A program made the translations under genes and the position numbers. Shown one piece after another: positions 31,227 through 41,500 of a stretch of DNA of 64,000 nucleotides (the first letter of the stretch is position 1; every line of letters begins with the position of its first letter). Under the pieces are notes generated by a model, which saw only the letters and a program-made list of their open reading frames with translations, made no database searches and had not been told where the DNA came from. This DNA is from Pectinophora gossypiella (lineage: Eukaryota; Arthropoda; Insecta; Lepidoptera; Gelechiidae): the NCBI RefSeq assembly GCF_024362695.1, contig NC_065420.1, positions 15,229,420-15,293,419 of the forward strand, written 5' to 3'.

Positions 31227-31328
31227 CCCCCCCAATGGATTCTCGCCTTGTCGTGGCGGGGGGGCTCAGTAGCTGCATCGGCGGGTGCCGCTTTAGCCCA
31301 ATGATGAAGTGAAGCTAAGAAGAATCCA
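31227..31328 (+). ncRNA. Candidate HDV-like self-cleaving ribozyme, element A
   Basis: By-eye fold: P1 CCCCCCC (31227-31233) with GGGGGGG (31258-31264); P2 TGGATTCT (31236-31243) with AGAATCCA (31321-31328); P3 GCC/GGC closing loop L3 TTGTCGT (31248-31254, fits UNNUCGN); a P4 arm around CTGCATC...GATGAAG (one mismatch here); and a J4/2 strand CTAAG (31315-31319), whose C would be the catalytic base. Cleavage would fall exactly at the element's first nucleotide. HDV-like ribozymes are known at the 5' ends of several non-LTR families. P1.1 is not clear. Confidence 0.7.
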
Positions 31329-31434
31329 GCGCGGCGGTGGCAAAGTCCACCGCTGCGCAACCCGTAACCCTTAGCGCTTTGTGGTGGGGCGCCAAAGGGT
31401 CGGGGGCCGCTTCCACATGAGTGGAGGGGGCCGC

Positions 31435-31797
31435 GAGGAGACAACCTCTGTAAAAAACCGCCGGGAGGAGGCGTTTCGCCTTGCGCGCGGCGGTCGTTCG
31501 TATTGCACGGCGGCCGTCGGGCCACCCGCAACCCTCGGTATTCCGAGGCGTGGGGGCCGCTCCCACACAAGTGGGGGGGGCCGCGAGGAGACAACCTCTT
31601 TAAAAAATCCAACCCGGAGGAGGAGGCGCGTGGCGCCGTCGGTGACGGGTTCGGCGGCCATGAATACATGCCCGTCGGACAGGCTTCGGCCACCGTCGCC
31701 AAACTTGTTACCCTGGTCAGGTGTCGTGGACATGTCTCGCGGCCTACCAGGACCAAGGGGCTTGCCTTGGTCGGCCGGCCCAAGAGGAGCCAACCTC
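31435..31797 (+). repeat. Repeated AGACAA-loop hairpins in the 5' UTR, element A
   Basis: Three stem-loops with GAGG/CCTC stems: 31435-31448 and 31585-31598 (loop AGACAA) and 31784-31797 (loop AGCCAA). Each is followed within a few bases by a run of A (TAAAAAA or ATAAAAAA). The first two are preceded by GGGGGCCGC, a small CCAC/GTGG hairpin and GGGGGCCGC again. The spacing and sequence conservation show a duplicated module. The function is unknown; an ORF1-protein or translation-factor binding site is possible. Confidence 0.65.
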
Positions 31798-32005
31798 AAT
31801 AAAAAACCCCCAAAGTCCCGGCGTTGAGGTGCCTTCGGGCCTTCGCGCGGCGTCGGGGCGCCGGAAGGTGGCGGAGGGGGTATTCTCCGCCAGCTAGCGA
31901 CCAACCCTGGGGCACCTCCCGCACCCCAGCGGTATTAGGGTTATCCGGGTACAGGGGGCACTGCCCGGATGGACCACCCTTTCCCCCATACTCGTGGGAC
32001 TCATA

Positions 32006-34360
32006 ATGAATATTTCTGCTAACGAAGCCGATGTATCGGAGCTGGAAGTTGGGTGTGAGAAAGTGAGGAAGGGAGGAGTAGGAGTTAAAAATAAGCGTGC
32101 TCAGGCACAGACGTTTACCGGCCTTGATGCGGACACCAAGTCCGCGGGGCAACTTGTGGCGCAACCGGGATCCACCACCCCGGAAGCGGCACAGTGCCCT
32201 GGCCTAGGCGCTCGCGCCACCCGTCTCCGCAAGGGGACTACGGAGGAGGAGCTCAGCTCCGCGCAGCCGATCCTAAGCGGCAAGGATCTGCTGTGCGGTG
32301 TTGAGAAGGATAGACGGCTCAGCGTGGTTCTCTCACGCTGCACCGCACCTGTCACCACGACGCCCGCTGGCCGGGAGGATGAGTCGATGCTAGACTCGGA
32401 CGACTCCTCCTGCGCCAGCATGGTGACAGTGTCGTCGGAGAATGCGGGCCCGAGAAAACGTTTCCTGAAAAGGAACCGCTCGGACCCTGAGGCGGAGGAC
32501 TCGGGATCGCCTGCGTCACCCTTCGAGGGGACAGGTCACCGGTCCAAAAGGGGAAGAGGTCGCCCGCCCACCTCCACCGGGAAGTATGTCGGCCTGGCCG
32601 CAGCCAGGGCGGCATACAACCAGGAGCTGGCCGAGAGCCTCCGGCTTGAAGCTGAAGCGGAGGTTGCGGGAGTGGCCCGGAACATGAGGGAGGCTAGGGC
32701 CTCTTTACAGCCCAGCCCCCTCCTGCCAGCCCAAGAAGAGGAGGCAGAGCAAACCAGTGCAGCTCTAGCCAAAGTTGTGAAGACTTCGCTGGAAACCATT
32801 ACGATGGTCGCCACGAAGTCTTCACAACTGAAAGGAACGTACGTCCGGGCCCTGAAGGATGCCGTAAAGGGCATCCAAGAGGCGGTGTCCCAGATCAGGG
32901 CGCGGACGATGACGGAGGAGGTTGTGCGGCTGGAGGCTGCTAACTCCAAGCTCACGAAGGAGGTCGCCGACCTGCGCCGCGACTTGCAAGAGTTGCGGCA
33001 GCGACCATCCCAGCCTGTGAGCTCGGAGCCTAGCCTCCGGCAGCTCCTGGAGGAGACAGCCCGTGCCAACGCCGAGATGTTCGGCAACATGCTGAACGCG
33101 CGGTTGGCCGGGATTGAAGACCGTCTCCTCCCAGAGCCACGAAGGAGACCGCCGCTCGCGGCGGACACCAGAAGCGCCAGGGCAGACCCTGCTCAGTCTG
33201 CGCCAGCAGGGGCCCCGGTCGCTTCTACGAGAAGTAGTGGCCAGCCTGCCAAGCCCGCAAAGCCCGACAAAAAGGCCACACAAGAGGCTCCCGTAAACAG
33301 CCAGGCCTCTTCTGCTCCCACTTCTTCGGGAAAGAAGGGGAAGAGCAAGAAGAAGAGCCTGGCTGCACAGGAGGCGGCAGAGGCTCGGCGCCAGCCTGCC
33401 CCTGCACCAACGGCGGAGCCATGGACCGCTGTTGTTGGCCGAAAGGCCAAGAACAAGGCGGCCAAAGCGGCCAAAGCGGCCAAAGCGGCCAAAGAGCCGC
33501 CAAAGCCTCGGCCCACGGCCCAGAAGAGGGCAAAGCTCCGGACACCAAGAACGGCAGCGGTATCGCTGACCTTGGTGCCCGGAGTCGAGGAGAGAGGCGT
33601 AACATACGCCTCGATCCTCTCCGACGCCAAGCGGCGCGTCTCCCTCGCTGACCTCGGAATCAGCAACATGCGGTTCCGCAGGGCGGCGACGGGTGCGCGC
33701 CTGCTTGAGATCGGAGGGGAAGGCTCGGCGGCGAAGGCGGACTCTCTCGCCAAGAAGCTGAGGGAGGTCCTCAGCCCGGACGCGGTCAAGGTCGTCCGCC
33801 CAGTGAAGCGCGCGGAAATCCGCGTCACTGGGCTGGACGACTCAGCCGACGCCATTGAGGTGGCCGACGCTGTGGCCAAGGAAGGAGGCTGCGCGGTCGA
33901 CGACGTGAAGCATGGGCGGATCGTCGTCGGACCGAGAGGTGACGGGTCCCTCTGGATCAGCTGTCCGGTCGCGGCCGCCAAGAGGCTGTCCGACTCTGGC
34001 CGACTACTGGTCGGGTGGACGTCGGCCAGAGTAAGGCTTCTCGACTCCAGACCGGCACGGTGCTACCGTTGCCTGGAGCCTGGGCACCTCGGAGTGAAGT
34101 GCTCCTGCGAGGTTGACCGCAGCCGACTGTGCTTCCGCTGCGGTCAACCCGACCATCAGGCGAGGGACTGCACGGCTGAGCCCCATTGCCCCGTCTGTGC
34201 GACGGCAGGCAAACCGGCGGCTCATTCCATCGGTGGCAGCGGATGCATTTCTGCTGCCAAGCCGGCAGCCAAAAGCCCGCAGGAGAGTGCGCCGAAGCCA
34301 AAGCGGCCAAAGCGCAAGGCCAAGAGGGCCGGGGCGGAGCAGATGGACACCGTTCCTTGA
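32006..34360 (+). CDS. Element A ORF1: Gag-like protein
   Basis: 784 residues from the first ATG (32006); the frame is open a few codons further upstream via GTG. A short acidic/Ser-rich N-terminus is followed by KRGRGRPP (~180), an AT-hook-like motif kept in every ORF1 of this cluster. Then come a helical heptad-rich region (~215-360), a basic Ala/Lys-rich linker, a conserved globular region (~520-680), and CCHC knuckles CYRCLEPGHLGVKC (~685) and CFRCGQPDHQARDC (~708) plus a third C-X2-C...H...C (~728). No stop or frameshift. The stop TGA is followed directly by the ORF2 ATG. The sequence differs clearly from E and F in the N-terminal half. Confidence 0.92.
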   Translation: MNISANEADVSELEVGCEKVRKGGVGVKNKRAQAQTFTGLDADTKSAGQLVAQPGSTTPEAAQCPGLGARATRLRKGTTEEELSSAQPILSGKDLLCGVEKDRRLSVVLSRCTAPVTTTPAGREDESMLDSDDSSCASMVTVSSENAGPRKRFLKRNRSDPEAEDSGSPASPFEGTGHRSKRGRGRPPTSTGKYVGLAAARAAYNQELAESLRLEAEAEVAGVARNMREARASLQPSPLLPAQEEEAEQTSAALAKVVKTSLETITMVATKSSQLKGTYVRALKDAVKGIQEAVSQIRARTMTEEVVRLEAANSKLTKEVADLRRDLQELRQRPSQPVSSEPSLRQLLEETARANAEMFGNMLNARLAGIEDRLLPEPRRRPPLAADTRSARADPAQSAPAGAPVASTRSSGQPAKPAKPDKKATQEAPVNSQASSAPTSSGKKGKSKKKSLAAQEAAEARRQPAPAPTAEPWTAVVGRKAKNKAAKAAKAAKAAKEPPKPRPTAQKRAKLRTPRTAAVSLTLVPGVEERGVTYASILSDAKRRVSLADLGISNMRFRRAATGARLLEIGGEGSAAKADSLAKKLREVLSPDAVKVVRPVKRAEIRVTGLDDSADAIEVADAVAKEGGCAVDDVKHGRIVVGPRGDGSLWISCPVAAAKRLSDSGRLLVGWTSARVRLLDSRPARCYRCLEPGHLGVKCSCEVDRSRLCFRCGQPDHQARDCTAEPHCPVCATAGKPAAHSIGGSGCISAAKPAAKSPQESAPKPKRPKRKAKRAGAEQMDTVP

Positions 34361-34381
34361 ATGGACAGAGCTCCGCCCTAA
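34361..34381 (+). pseudogene. Element A ORF2 remnant (six residues)
   Basis: The reading frame is ATG GAC AGA GCT CCG CCC TAA. In E and F, ORF2 begins ATGGA and ends with codons for DRAPP and a stop. This short frame is therefore the ORF2 start joined in frame to the ORF2 end, removing about 3.1 kb including all enzymatic domains. Confidence 0.85.
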
Positions 34382-34390
34382 CGGGGACCC

Positions 34391-34696
34391 GTGGACGGTG
34401 GTCGGGGGACCGCCGTCCACAACATGGGTCCCGTGCTGTAGGGCTGCCCAAGTGTTCCGGGCAGCCCTCGGCGGTGGGGGAGGCGCTTGATGCGCCCCCA
34501 TAGGCGCAGGGCCCAAGAGGGCATCCGCCGGCGGGGACGCGGTTGTGTGCAGCTGCGTTCCCGTGTCCCCGCCACATGGCGGCGAGGAGGAACACCGTTG
34601 GGTTTTAGTGGGTATACCGGGTGGCGACACCCGGGGAGTCCCACATAACCACGTCGTCCCCCCGGGCGGCGTGGTATGCGTAACGCATTTCCCAAC
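34391..34696 (+). ncRNA. Structured 3' UTR, element A
   Basis: Hairpin 1 (34391-34420): GTGGACGG/CCGTCCAC plus GGTC/GACC around a GGGG loop, extended by ACCC/GGGT. Hairpin 2 near 34440-34470: GGGCTGCCC/GGGCAGCCC with a loop containing GTGTTCC. Terminal domain (34597-34696): closing stem GTTGGG/CCCAAC enclosing GTGGG/CCCAC with inner CCGGGTG/CACCCGG on a GCGA tetraloop, ACCACG/CGTGGT, and ATGCG/CGCAT. It ends 3 nt before poly(A). The same layout is found in B, C, D, E, F and, altered, in G. Confidence 0.75.
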
Positions 34697-34739
<43 letters not shown>

Positions 34740-34741
<2 letters not shown>

Positions 34742-34818
34742 TTAGGTTAGGTTAGGTTAGGTTAGGTTAGGTTAGGTTAGGTTAGGTTAGGTTAGGTTAG
34801 GTTAGGTTAGGTTAGGTT
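34740..34818 (+). repeat. (TTAGG)n telomere repeat
   Basis: 79 bp of perfect repeats, from GGTTAGG after the element A poly(A) tail to TTAGGTT before element B. Confidence 0.98.
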
Positions 34819-35587
34819 CCCCCCCAATACCCAGTGTTTCCGATGCGGCCAAACCGGCCACCAGTCCTCACAGTGCTCCGCTACCCCGCACTGCACAGTG
34901 TGCGAGGCGGCGAGAAGACCGGCGGAGCACCGATTGGGCAGTTCAAAATGTACTGCCCAAACGAGGAACAAGCGGAAGGTTCGCGAAGGCCCTCAGGCCT
35001 CCTCGCGACCTTCCCGCCCGCAGGCCGCGGGACGAGTTGGTACTGAGCCCATGAATACCAACTGACGGCTCTGTGGGTGTGGTGATGGTCTCGGTTTCGT
35101 CCTGGGAGACCGGGGCGGGAGACCAGACCAGCTTGTGTGGAAGCTCACTTCCACCACCGACGCACGCCGCTCAGATGAGCGGAGCGGGGCGGGGATGGCG
35201 GGCGGATGTCGGCCATCTTTCGCCCAAACACCGACGCGGGTCTCACCCTGTGTGCACTGGACTAGGGGAGGAGTGCACATAAGGGGGAGACCCAGGGAGC
35301 CACGGGCGGCAGACTCGGGGGAGTCTGTCGTTCCAACCTTCAACTGGCTCGAGTAGGCGTTGCGTGCGTGTTCCGCGCACGCCACTCATGACGAGGCGAG
35401 GCCTTACAGGCCACCACTGCCGGGTCGCGGAAGAATGCTTCGGCGATTCCCGGGTCCTGGCACCACAGTGGAAAAGTAGGAACACCGTTGGGTTTTAGTG
35501 GGTATACCGGGTGGCAACACCCGGGGAGTCCCACATAACCACGTCGCCCCCCCGGGTGGCGTGGTATGCGTAAAGCATTTCCCAACG

Positions 35588-35626
<39 letters not shown>
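34819..35626 (+). mobile_element. Element B: internally deleted or chimeric non-LTR element
   Basis: The first 10 nt (CCCCCCCAAT) equal the 5' terminus of A, C, E and F. The next bases jump straight into the last CCHC knuckles of an ORF1 related to element H (compare 61100-61338). ORF1 ends TGA at about 35064, where the ORF2 ATG is replaced by ACG. A 3' UTR follows at once, with no ORF2 domains. The 3' end carries hairpins like those of C and the common terminal domain (GCAA tetraloop here). Poly(A) of 37 nt at 35590-35626. It is non-autonomous. Confidence 0.85.
34829..35064 (+). pseudogene. Element B ORF1 3' fragment
   Basis: Encodes the tail of an H-type ORF1: a CCHC knuckle reading CFRCGQTGHQSSQC, the next C-X2-C...H...C knuckle, a basic Pro/Arg-rich tail and a final MNTN stop. 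There is no start codon of its own. Compared with H the knuckle order is the same, and the downstream ORF2 start has changed from ATG to ACG. Confidence 0.75.
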
Positions 35627-35628
<2 letters not shown>

Positions 35629-35630
35629 TT
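35627..35630 (+). repeat. Single GGTT telomere remnant between elements B and C
   Basis: Only GGTT separates the B poly(A) tail from the CCCCCCC start of C. With a shared A this is one partial TTAGG unit, so C was inserted in the repeat immediately next to the B tail, or the reverse. Confidence 0.85.
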
Positions 35631-35742
35631 CCCCCCCAATGGGTTCTCGCCTTGTCGTGGCGGGGGGGCTCAGTAGCTGTGGAAGTGATTGGAAATGCCG
35701 CTTACTCCATATCACTTCCACAGTGAAGCCAAGAAGAACCCA
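35631..35742 (+). ncRNA. Candidate HDV-like ribozyme, element C
   Basis: Same layout as element A, but helices have changed on both strands. P2 is TGGGTTCT (35640-35647) with AGAACCCA (35735-35742) instead of TGGATTCT/AGAATCCA. P4 is a 13-bp arm CTGTGGAAGTGAT (35677-35689) with ATCACTTCCACAG (35711-35723), different throughout from the CTGCATC/GATGCAG of E. P1 (C7/G7), L3 TTGTCGT and the CNAAG core of J4/2 (35729-35733) are kept. Compensatory changes with an invariant core are what a real ribozyme predicts. Confidence 0.8.
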
Positions 35743-36295
35743 ACGCGCGGCGGGTCCGCTCAGATAACTCTGGGCGGGCAACGGCTTCGGCCACCGTCGG
35801 GCAACCCGTAAGCCTGCACTTGGTGGGGTCGCAGGAACGGGGGCCGCCTCCACACTGAGTGGAGGGGGCCGCGAGGAGACAACCTCTATAAAAATCCAAG
35901 GGGAGGAGGCGGAAACGCCTACGCGCGGCAGGTTCATCGGTCGTCAATGCACGGCTGATGGACAGGCTTCGGCCACTGTCGGGCGAACTTGTTACCCTAA
36001 CTTGCTGTGGTCATGTCTCGCGGCACAGTTAGGGCCAAGGGTGCTTGCCTTAACCGGCCGGCCCAAGAGGAGTAAACCTCACTAAAAAATCTCCAAAGTT
36101 TCACGCTGGGGCGCCTTAGGGCCTTGCGCGGCGTGAAGCGCCTGTTACAGGTGGCGGAGAGGACATCTCCGGCAGCGAGCGGCCAACGCTGGGGTACCGC
36201 CCGACCCCCCAGACGGATCAGGGTTACCCGGGTACAGAGGGCACTGCCCGGGTGGACTGTTTATTTCCCTCATTCTCGTGGGATTAAAAAATAGA

Positions 36296-38569
36296 ATGGC
36301 CAATAAAAAACCTATTGTTAACCTAGTTGACTTAAAATATACCCAAAATAAACGGACTGATCTTGTAGACGACTTTGGCAACGAACATGGAAGAGATTGC
36401 GCGCGATATGGGGAGAATAAGGAACTGCCTGTGGATTCCACCGATCCGGAGGCGGCCCTATTCTCCAGTGTTGATAGAGGTGGCTGCTCTGACGCGGTCG
36501 AAGGGCCCCGCAAGGGGATACAGAAGGGTGGGTTAAGTTTAGACCCGGAACCACCGGCTCTTAGCGGCAAGAGCCGAGGGTTGAAGGAATATGCACCCCC
36601 CAGAACTTACAAGGCCAGAGCTGGAGGGAGCTTGGCGAAAGGCCCGGAAGGGCAGAGGAAGGAACCGGAGAGGACAGCAGTGCTCATATCGGGGTCGGAA
36701 TCCGACTGTTCCGGAATGGACACTGCCATCTCGTACTCCGACGGAGGCTCCGTTGCCGGCGGCAGGCGACGAGCCAAGAGATGTGCTCCGGAGGCAGACA
36801 GCAGTGGCGAATCGTGCGCCAGCTCCATCATTACTGCTGTATCCTCCGTGAAAAGCACTGCCAAACGCGGCAGAGGAAGACCGCCCACTACCGGGCATTA
36901 TGTTGGCCTCGCAAAAGCGAAGGAGGAACTGGCCAAGGCCAAACAGGCCGAACTGGACCTGGACTCCGAAATTGAGTTGACGAATACCCTGAAGTCAGCC
37001 CTCAAGATCCCAGCTGACTCCCTGCAGAAGCGGGTTGAGAATGGTGTGGAGCTAATACTCCAAGTAGCCACCAAATCTAAAAATCTCAAGGGTACCTACG
37101 TCCGCGTCCTTAAAGTGGCTGCGGAACAAATAAAAGAGGCGGCAGCGGCTCTCCAAGGGAGAACTGCTAATGAGGAGACAGCTGCGCTCCAATCGGAGAA
37201 CGCGCAACTGCGCGAACAACTGGAGACTTTACGGGAGGAAGTGGCTCGCCTGCGTACGGACGTGGACCAGGTTCGCACTCCGACCCGATCTACGGAAGAC
37301 AGGAGCGTGGAGGAGTTCAAATCTTCCATGATGCTTGACATCGGCTTTATGATCGATGCCAAGCTGAAGAATTTGGAAAACCGACTCTTGCCTGAGAAAC
37401 GGATGCGCCCTCCGCTGAGGTCGGATCCCGTTCCCTCGACAAGTCGGTCCTCTCTTCCGCCTCCTCCTGTTACGGCTACTCCCAAGCAGGCCAAGCAGGC
37501 TGAACCTTCGCAGGGTGCTGTTGCCTCTGCTAAAAGGCAGAAGGGTAAGGGGCCCAAAAAGGCCGCTGTTCCAAACCCGCCGCCTCCTCCGCCGCCGCCC
37601 CCATCAACCCAGACTGGGGAGACATGGGCTACGGTGGTGAAGCGTGGAGGGAAAAAGAAGAAGGTCGCAACTACACCTGCGACCCAACCGCCGAAGTCCA
37701 ACTCTGTCCCCGCACAGGCGAGCACTAAGTTGAAGCCAAAACCCAAGAAGAAGGTGAAGTTGCGCCAACCTCGCTCGGCTGCCGTGGTCATTACGTTGCA
37801 GCCTGAGGCTGTGGAGCAGGGCCTCAGCTACGACAAGGTGCTCTCCAGTGCGAGGGACAGAATCCAACTGAAGGACATCGGCATAGCTGGTCTCAAGTTC
37901 CGGCAAGCCGCGACGGGGGCACGGGTCCTCGAAATCACTGGGAGTGAGAATGAGGACAAGGCGGATAAGCTGGCGTCCAAACTGAAGGATGTCCTACCAG
38001 ACACTGTCCGGGTGGCGCGTCCCACAAAGTGTGCGGATCTGCGCATAACAGGTCTCGACGACTCTGTCACCAGAGAGGACATCGCGGCTGCAATCGCCAA
38101 CACAGGCAAATGCTCATCTGACCATGTTAAGGTGGGCATTATTAAGGTCGGACTGTTCGGCGTTGGCAGCGTCGTAGTACAATGCCCTGTTGCAGCTGCG
38201 AAAACTCTGGCGGACAGTGGACATGTTTTGGTTGGGTGGAGTTCGGCCCGGGTGCAGTCGCTAGAGCCAAGGCCTATGCAATGCTTCCGGTGTCTGGAGA
38301 TTGGGCACACTGGCCGCCAATGCCAATCGGTAGATCGCAGCCAGTTATGCTTCCGGTGCTGCAAACCGGGGCATAAGTCGTTAGACTGCACAGAGGCCCT
38401 TCATTGCCAACTGTGCCATGAAGCAGGCAGGCCGGCAGGACACGCTATTGGTGGGAGACAATGCGTGGCCCCGAAGAAGAAGGGACAGAAAGCAGCTGCA
38501 AGGACCCCAGCTGCTCCAGTCGCACAACCTCGGCAGCCGCCTGCACGGGCGATGGATACCGATAACTAA
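36296..38569 (+). CDS. Element C ORF1: Gag-like protein
   Basis: 757 residues from the first ATG (36296, MANKKPIVN). It has the same order as the other ORF1s: a Ser/acidic N-terminus, the AT-hook-like KRGRGRPP (~187), a helical heptad region (~250-350), a Pro-rich run including eight consecutive prolines near residue 430, a conserved globular region (~490-660), and CCHC knuckles CFRCLEIGHTGRQC (~664) and CFRCCKPGHKSLDC (~687) followed by a third. Intact. The stop TAA (38567-38569) overlaps the ORF2 ATG by one base. Confidence 0.92.
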   Translation: MANKKPIVNLVDLKYTQNKRTDLVDDFGNEHGRDCARYGENKELPVDSTDPEAALFSSVDRGGCSDAVEGPRKGIQKGGLSLDPEPPALSGKSRGLKEYAPPRTYKARAGGSLAKGPEGQRKEPERTAVLISGSESDCSGMDTAISYSDGGSVAGGRRRAKRCAPEADSSGESCASSIITAVSSVKSTAKRGRGRPPTTGHYVGLAKAKEELAKAKQAELDLDSEIELTNTLKSALKIPADSLQKRVENGVELILQVATKSKNLKGTYVRVLKVAAEQIKEAAAALQGRTANEETAALQSENAQLREQLETLREEVARLRTDVDQVRTPTRSTEDRSVEEFKSSMMLDIGFMIDAKLKNLENRLLPEKRMRPPLRSDPVPSTSRSSLPPPPVTATPKQAKQAEPSQGAVASAKRQKGKGPKKAAVPNPPPPPPPPPSTQTGETWATVVKRGGKKKKVATTPATQPPKSNSVPAQASTKLKPKPKKKVKLRQPRSAAVVITLQPEAVEQGLSYDKVLSSARDRIQLKDIGIAGLKFRQAATGARVLEITGSENEDKADKLASKLKDVLPDTVRVARPTKCADLRITGLDDSVTREDIAAAIANTGKCSSDHVKVGIIKVGLFGVGSVVVQCPVAAAKTLADSGHVLVGWSSARVQSLEPRPMQCFRCLEIGHTGRQCQSVDRSQLCFRCCKPGHKSLDCTEALHCQLCHEAGRPAGHAIGGRQCVAPKKKGQKAAARTPAAPVAQPRQPPARAMDTDN

Positions 38570-41500
38570 TGGATCGGTACACCCCATGCCAATTTCTTCA
38601 GGCGAATGTCAACCATTCCGCTGGTGCGCAGGATCTCCTTCTGCAATCCATGCTGGAATGGTCAATAGACGTGTCGGTCGTATCAGAGCCCTACTATGTG
38701 TCATCCCAACCTAATTGGGCGGGGGACCCTGAGGGCTCTGTCGCCATCATCGCCTCAAGCAATTACCCAGCCCTGCCACTCAACATCAGGCACAGGGAAG
38801 CTGGGCTAGTCTCGGCTACCTGGGGCAACCTCACTGTGATCGGTCTATACTTCTCCCCGAATAGGCCGATCTCAGAGTTTGAGGCTTTCTTCGATCGGGT
38901 CGGTATGGTGGTGCTTCGTGCTCCTACTGTCAACGTGGTGGTGCTCGGAGACTTCAATGCCAAGAGCACGGCTTGGGGTTCTCCGGCAACCAACGACCGA
39001 GGCATGATAGTGGAGGATTGGGCACAAAGATGTGGGCTTGTGCTCGCCAATCAAGGCTCTGTCAACACGTGCGTCAGAGCGCAGGGTGGGTCCATAGTGG
39101 ACCTGACGTTCACTACCCCTGCGCTCTCATCACGCGTGCGGAATTGGAGGGTCATGGAGGACCTCGAAACGCTATCAGACCATCGATACATTCGGTTCGA
39201 GGTATCTCCCTCCTCTTCTGGAGACGTGACAACCCAGGATGTCGTGGCTCAGGCTTTTCCCAGGTGGTCGCAAACTCGCCTCAACGAGGACCTCCTAATA
39301 GAGGCCTCTATCGTCCAAGATTGGACGATGCGTTCGTTGGGGCCAGTAGACGCGAACGAGGCCGCCCTTAAATTTCGCAGGGCAATGACCGAAGTTTGCG
39401 ATGCGAGTATGCCTCGAGCCAGGCGCAGACCTCCAAGACGGCAGGTGTACTGGTGGTCGCAGGAGATTGCTGACCTCCGTACGGTCGCGTCCTCCAGGCG
39501 TCGCGCTTACACCAGACATCGCCGGCTGCGCCACCGGGATGAGGAAATGGAGCAGATGCTCCACGACCTCTACTTGGAGGCCAAGAAGGCCCTTCAGCTT
39601 GCCATCTATAAAGCCAAGTGTGATGCGCGCAAAGCAATGCTGGATGATCTCAGCAAGGATCCATGGGGACGCCCGTATCGTGCGGTGAGGAATAAACTTC
39701 GCCCACAGGCACCCCCCTTGACTGAGACCCTTCAACCTCAGCTGTTGGGGGAGGTGGTTACGGCTCTGTTCCCGGACGGGCCGGAGCACCCTTCCCCAAC
39801 CATGGCGAACCCTCACAACGAGGATGAGATTGAAGAGGCAGGAGAGGACATCCCTCTGACAACTCCAACTGAGTTGCATCGGGCGGTGCGCAAATTAAGG
39901 GCCAAATCCACTGCCCCAGGCCCTGATGGGGTACCTGGCAGAGCCTTAGCAATGGCACTAGACATATTGGGTTCTCACCTAACCGGGATTCTCGATACTT
40001 GTCTAGTGGCAAGGGAGTTTCCAAGCTGCTGGAAGGACGGGCGATTAGTGCTGCTGAGAAAAGAGGGACGGCCAGAGGAATCCCCATCAGCCTATCGCCC
40101 CATTGTCTTGCTGGATGATGCAGGTAAGATCTTTGAGCGCATCCTTGCTCACCGCATCACCCAGCATCTGAATTCTGTGGGTCCCGATCTGTCCAACCAA
40201 CAGTTCGGCTTCCGAGAGGGCCGCTCTACCATCGACGCCATTAAGTGCGTCAAAGCCCTCTCGGACCAGTCGGTTGCATCAGGTGGCGTATTGCTAGCAG
40301 TGTCCCTGGACATTGCAAATGCTTTCAACACGCTGCCGTTCTCATGCATTGAAGAGGCTCTCCGGTACCACCGAGTGCCTCTGTACCTGAGACGCACAAT
40401 TGGGGCCTACTTACACAGTAGGCGTATCCTTTATACAGGACGGGACGGCCGTATCCAGAGCAGGACCATGAAATGCGGTGTTCCACAGGGGTCTGTCCTT
40501 GGACCGCTCCTGTGGAGCATTGGATATGATTGGGCTCTACGTGGTGCCATACCATCTGGCACCAGTGTCGTCTGCTATGCAGATGACACGCTCGTTACGG
40601 CGCGTGGGCGAACCTATGAAGAGGCAGCAGAACTTGCCACTGAGGGTTGTGCTGCTGTTATTCGGCGGATACGAAGGCTGGGTCTGAAGGTGGCCCTCAA
40701 CAAAACTGAGGCTCTATGCTTTCATGGACCTCGGAGGGGGCCACCTCCAGACTCCAGCATTCTAATTGGAGAGGTCCGTATCCCAGTCAGACCTCAGATG
40801 AAATATCTTGGCCTACATCTGGACGGGAGATGGGACTTCCGAGAGCATTTTCGACGGCTAGCTCCCAAGCTCGTCGGAGCCGCATCTGCTCTCGGAAGAC
40901 TGCTGCCTAATATAGGAGGGCCAAATATGACCTGTAGACGACTGTACGTCAACGTCGTGAGGTCTATGGCGCTCTATGGGGCACCGGTGTGGGTCGAAGC
41001 TCTGACGCGCCCAAATCTGACCTTGTTGTTCAGGGCACAACGGGTCATTGCGGTCAGAGCCATTCGAGCATACCGCACCGTGTCACACGAGGCTGCCTGT
41101 GTCTTGGCCGGCACTCCCCCATGGGACTTAGATGCCGAGCTGCTGGCTGAGACATACGACAGGAGACAGAGGGCTGTGGAGGAAGATAGGCAAGCCGAAG
41201 ATCTGGCTGCCGACGATCTGATGAGATGGAGACGACAAGTTCGGCATCGACTCCTACAGAAATGGAGAGAACGGCTTGAAGAGCCTAAGGCTGGCGTAAG
41301 AACCATCAGCGCCATCCGTCCAGTCCTACAGGAATGGGTGAACAGGCGCCATGGCTCACTCACCTACCGGCTCGTGCAAATTCTATCTGGGCACGGCAGC
41401 TTCGGCAAATACTTGTGCCACGTAGCCGGTAGGGAACCAATGACGATCTGCCACCACTGCACTTGCAGTGAAGATACGGCAGAACATACCTTGGCGGTAT

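Larger units (their letters stand above)
31227..34739 (+). mobile_element. Element A: SART-like telomere retrotransposon, ORF2 deleted
   Basis: Starts CCCCCCCAAT after TTAGGTT and ends in a 40-nt poly(A) tail (34700-34739) before GGTTAGG. It has the complete 5' UTR, an intact ORF1 and the complete 3' UTR, but ORF2 is reduced to seven codons including the stop. Its 5' UTR is almost the same as those of E and F. It is non-autonomous and could only move using ORF2 protein supplied in trans. Confidence 0.93.

Noticed and set aside
31220..31904. Antisense and overlapping frames of 80-190 codons in the GC-rich 5' UTRs (also at 44718-45410 and 51654-52342)
   Set aside because: They are Pro/Arg-rich translations of structured GC-rich RNA and telomere repeat; conservation among copies is explained by shared RNA sequence.
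32536..34695. Long minus-strand frames opposite ORF1 and ORF2 (many along 32-64 kb)
   Set aside because: These are shadow frames of GC-rich coding sequence on the other strand.
34597..34696. tRNA or tRNA-like gene in the 3' terminal domain (closing stem with three hairpins)
   Set aside because: The branch count is cloverleaf-like, but there are no T-loop, anticodon-loop or A/B-box sequences; treated as an element-specific RNA structure.
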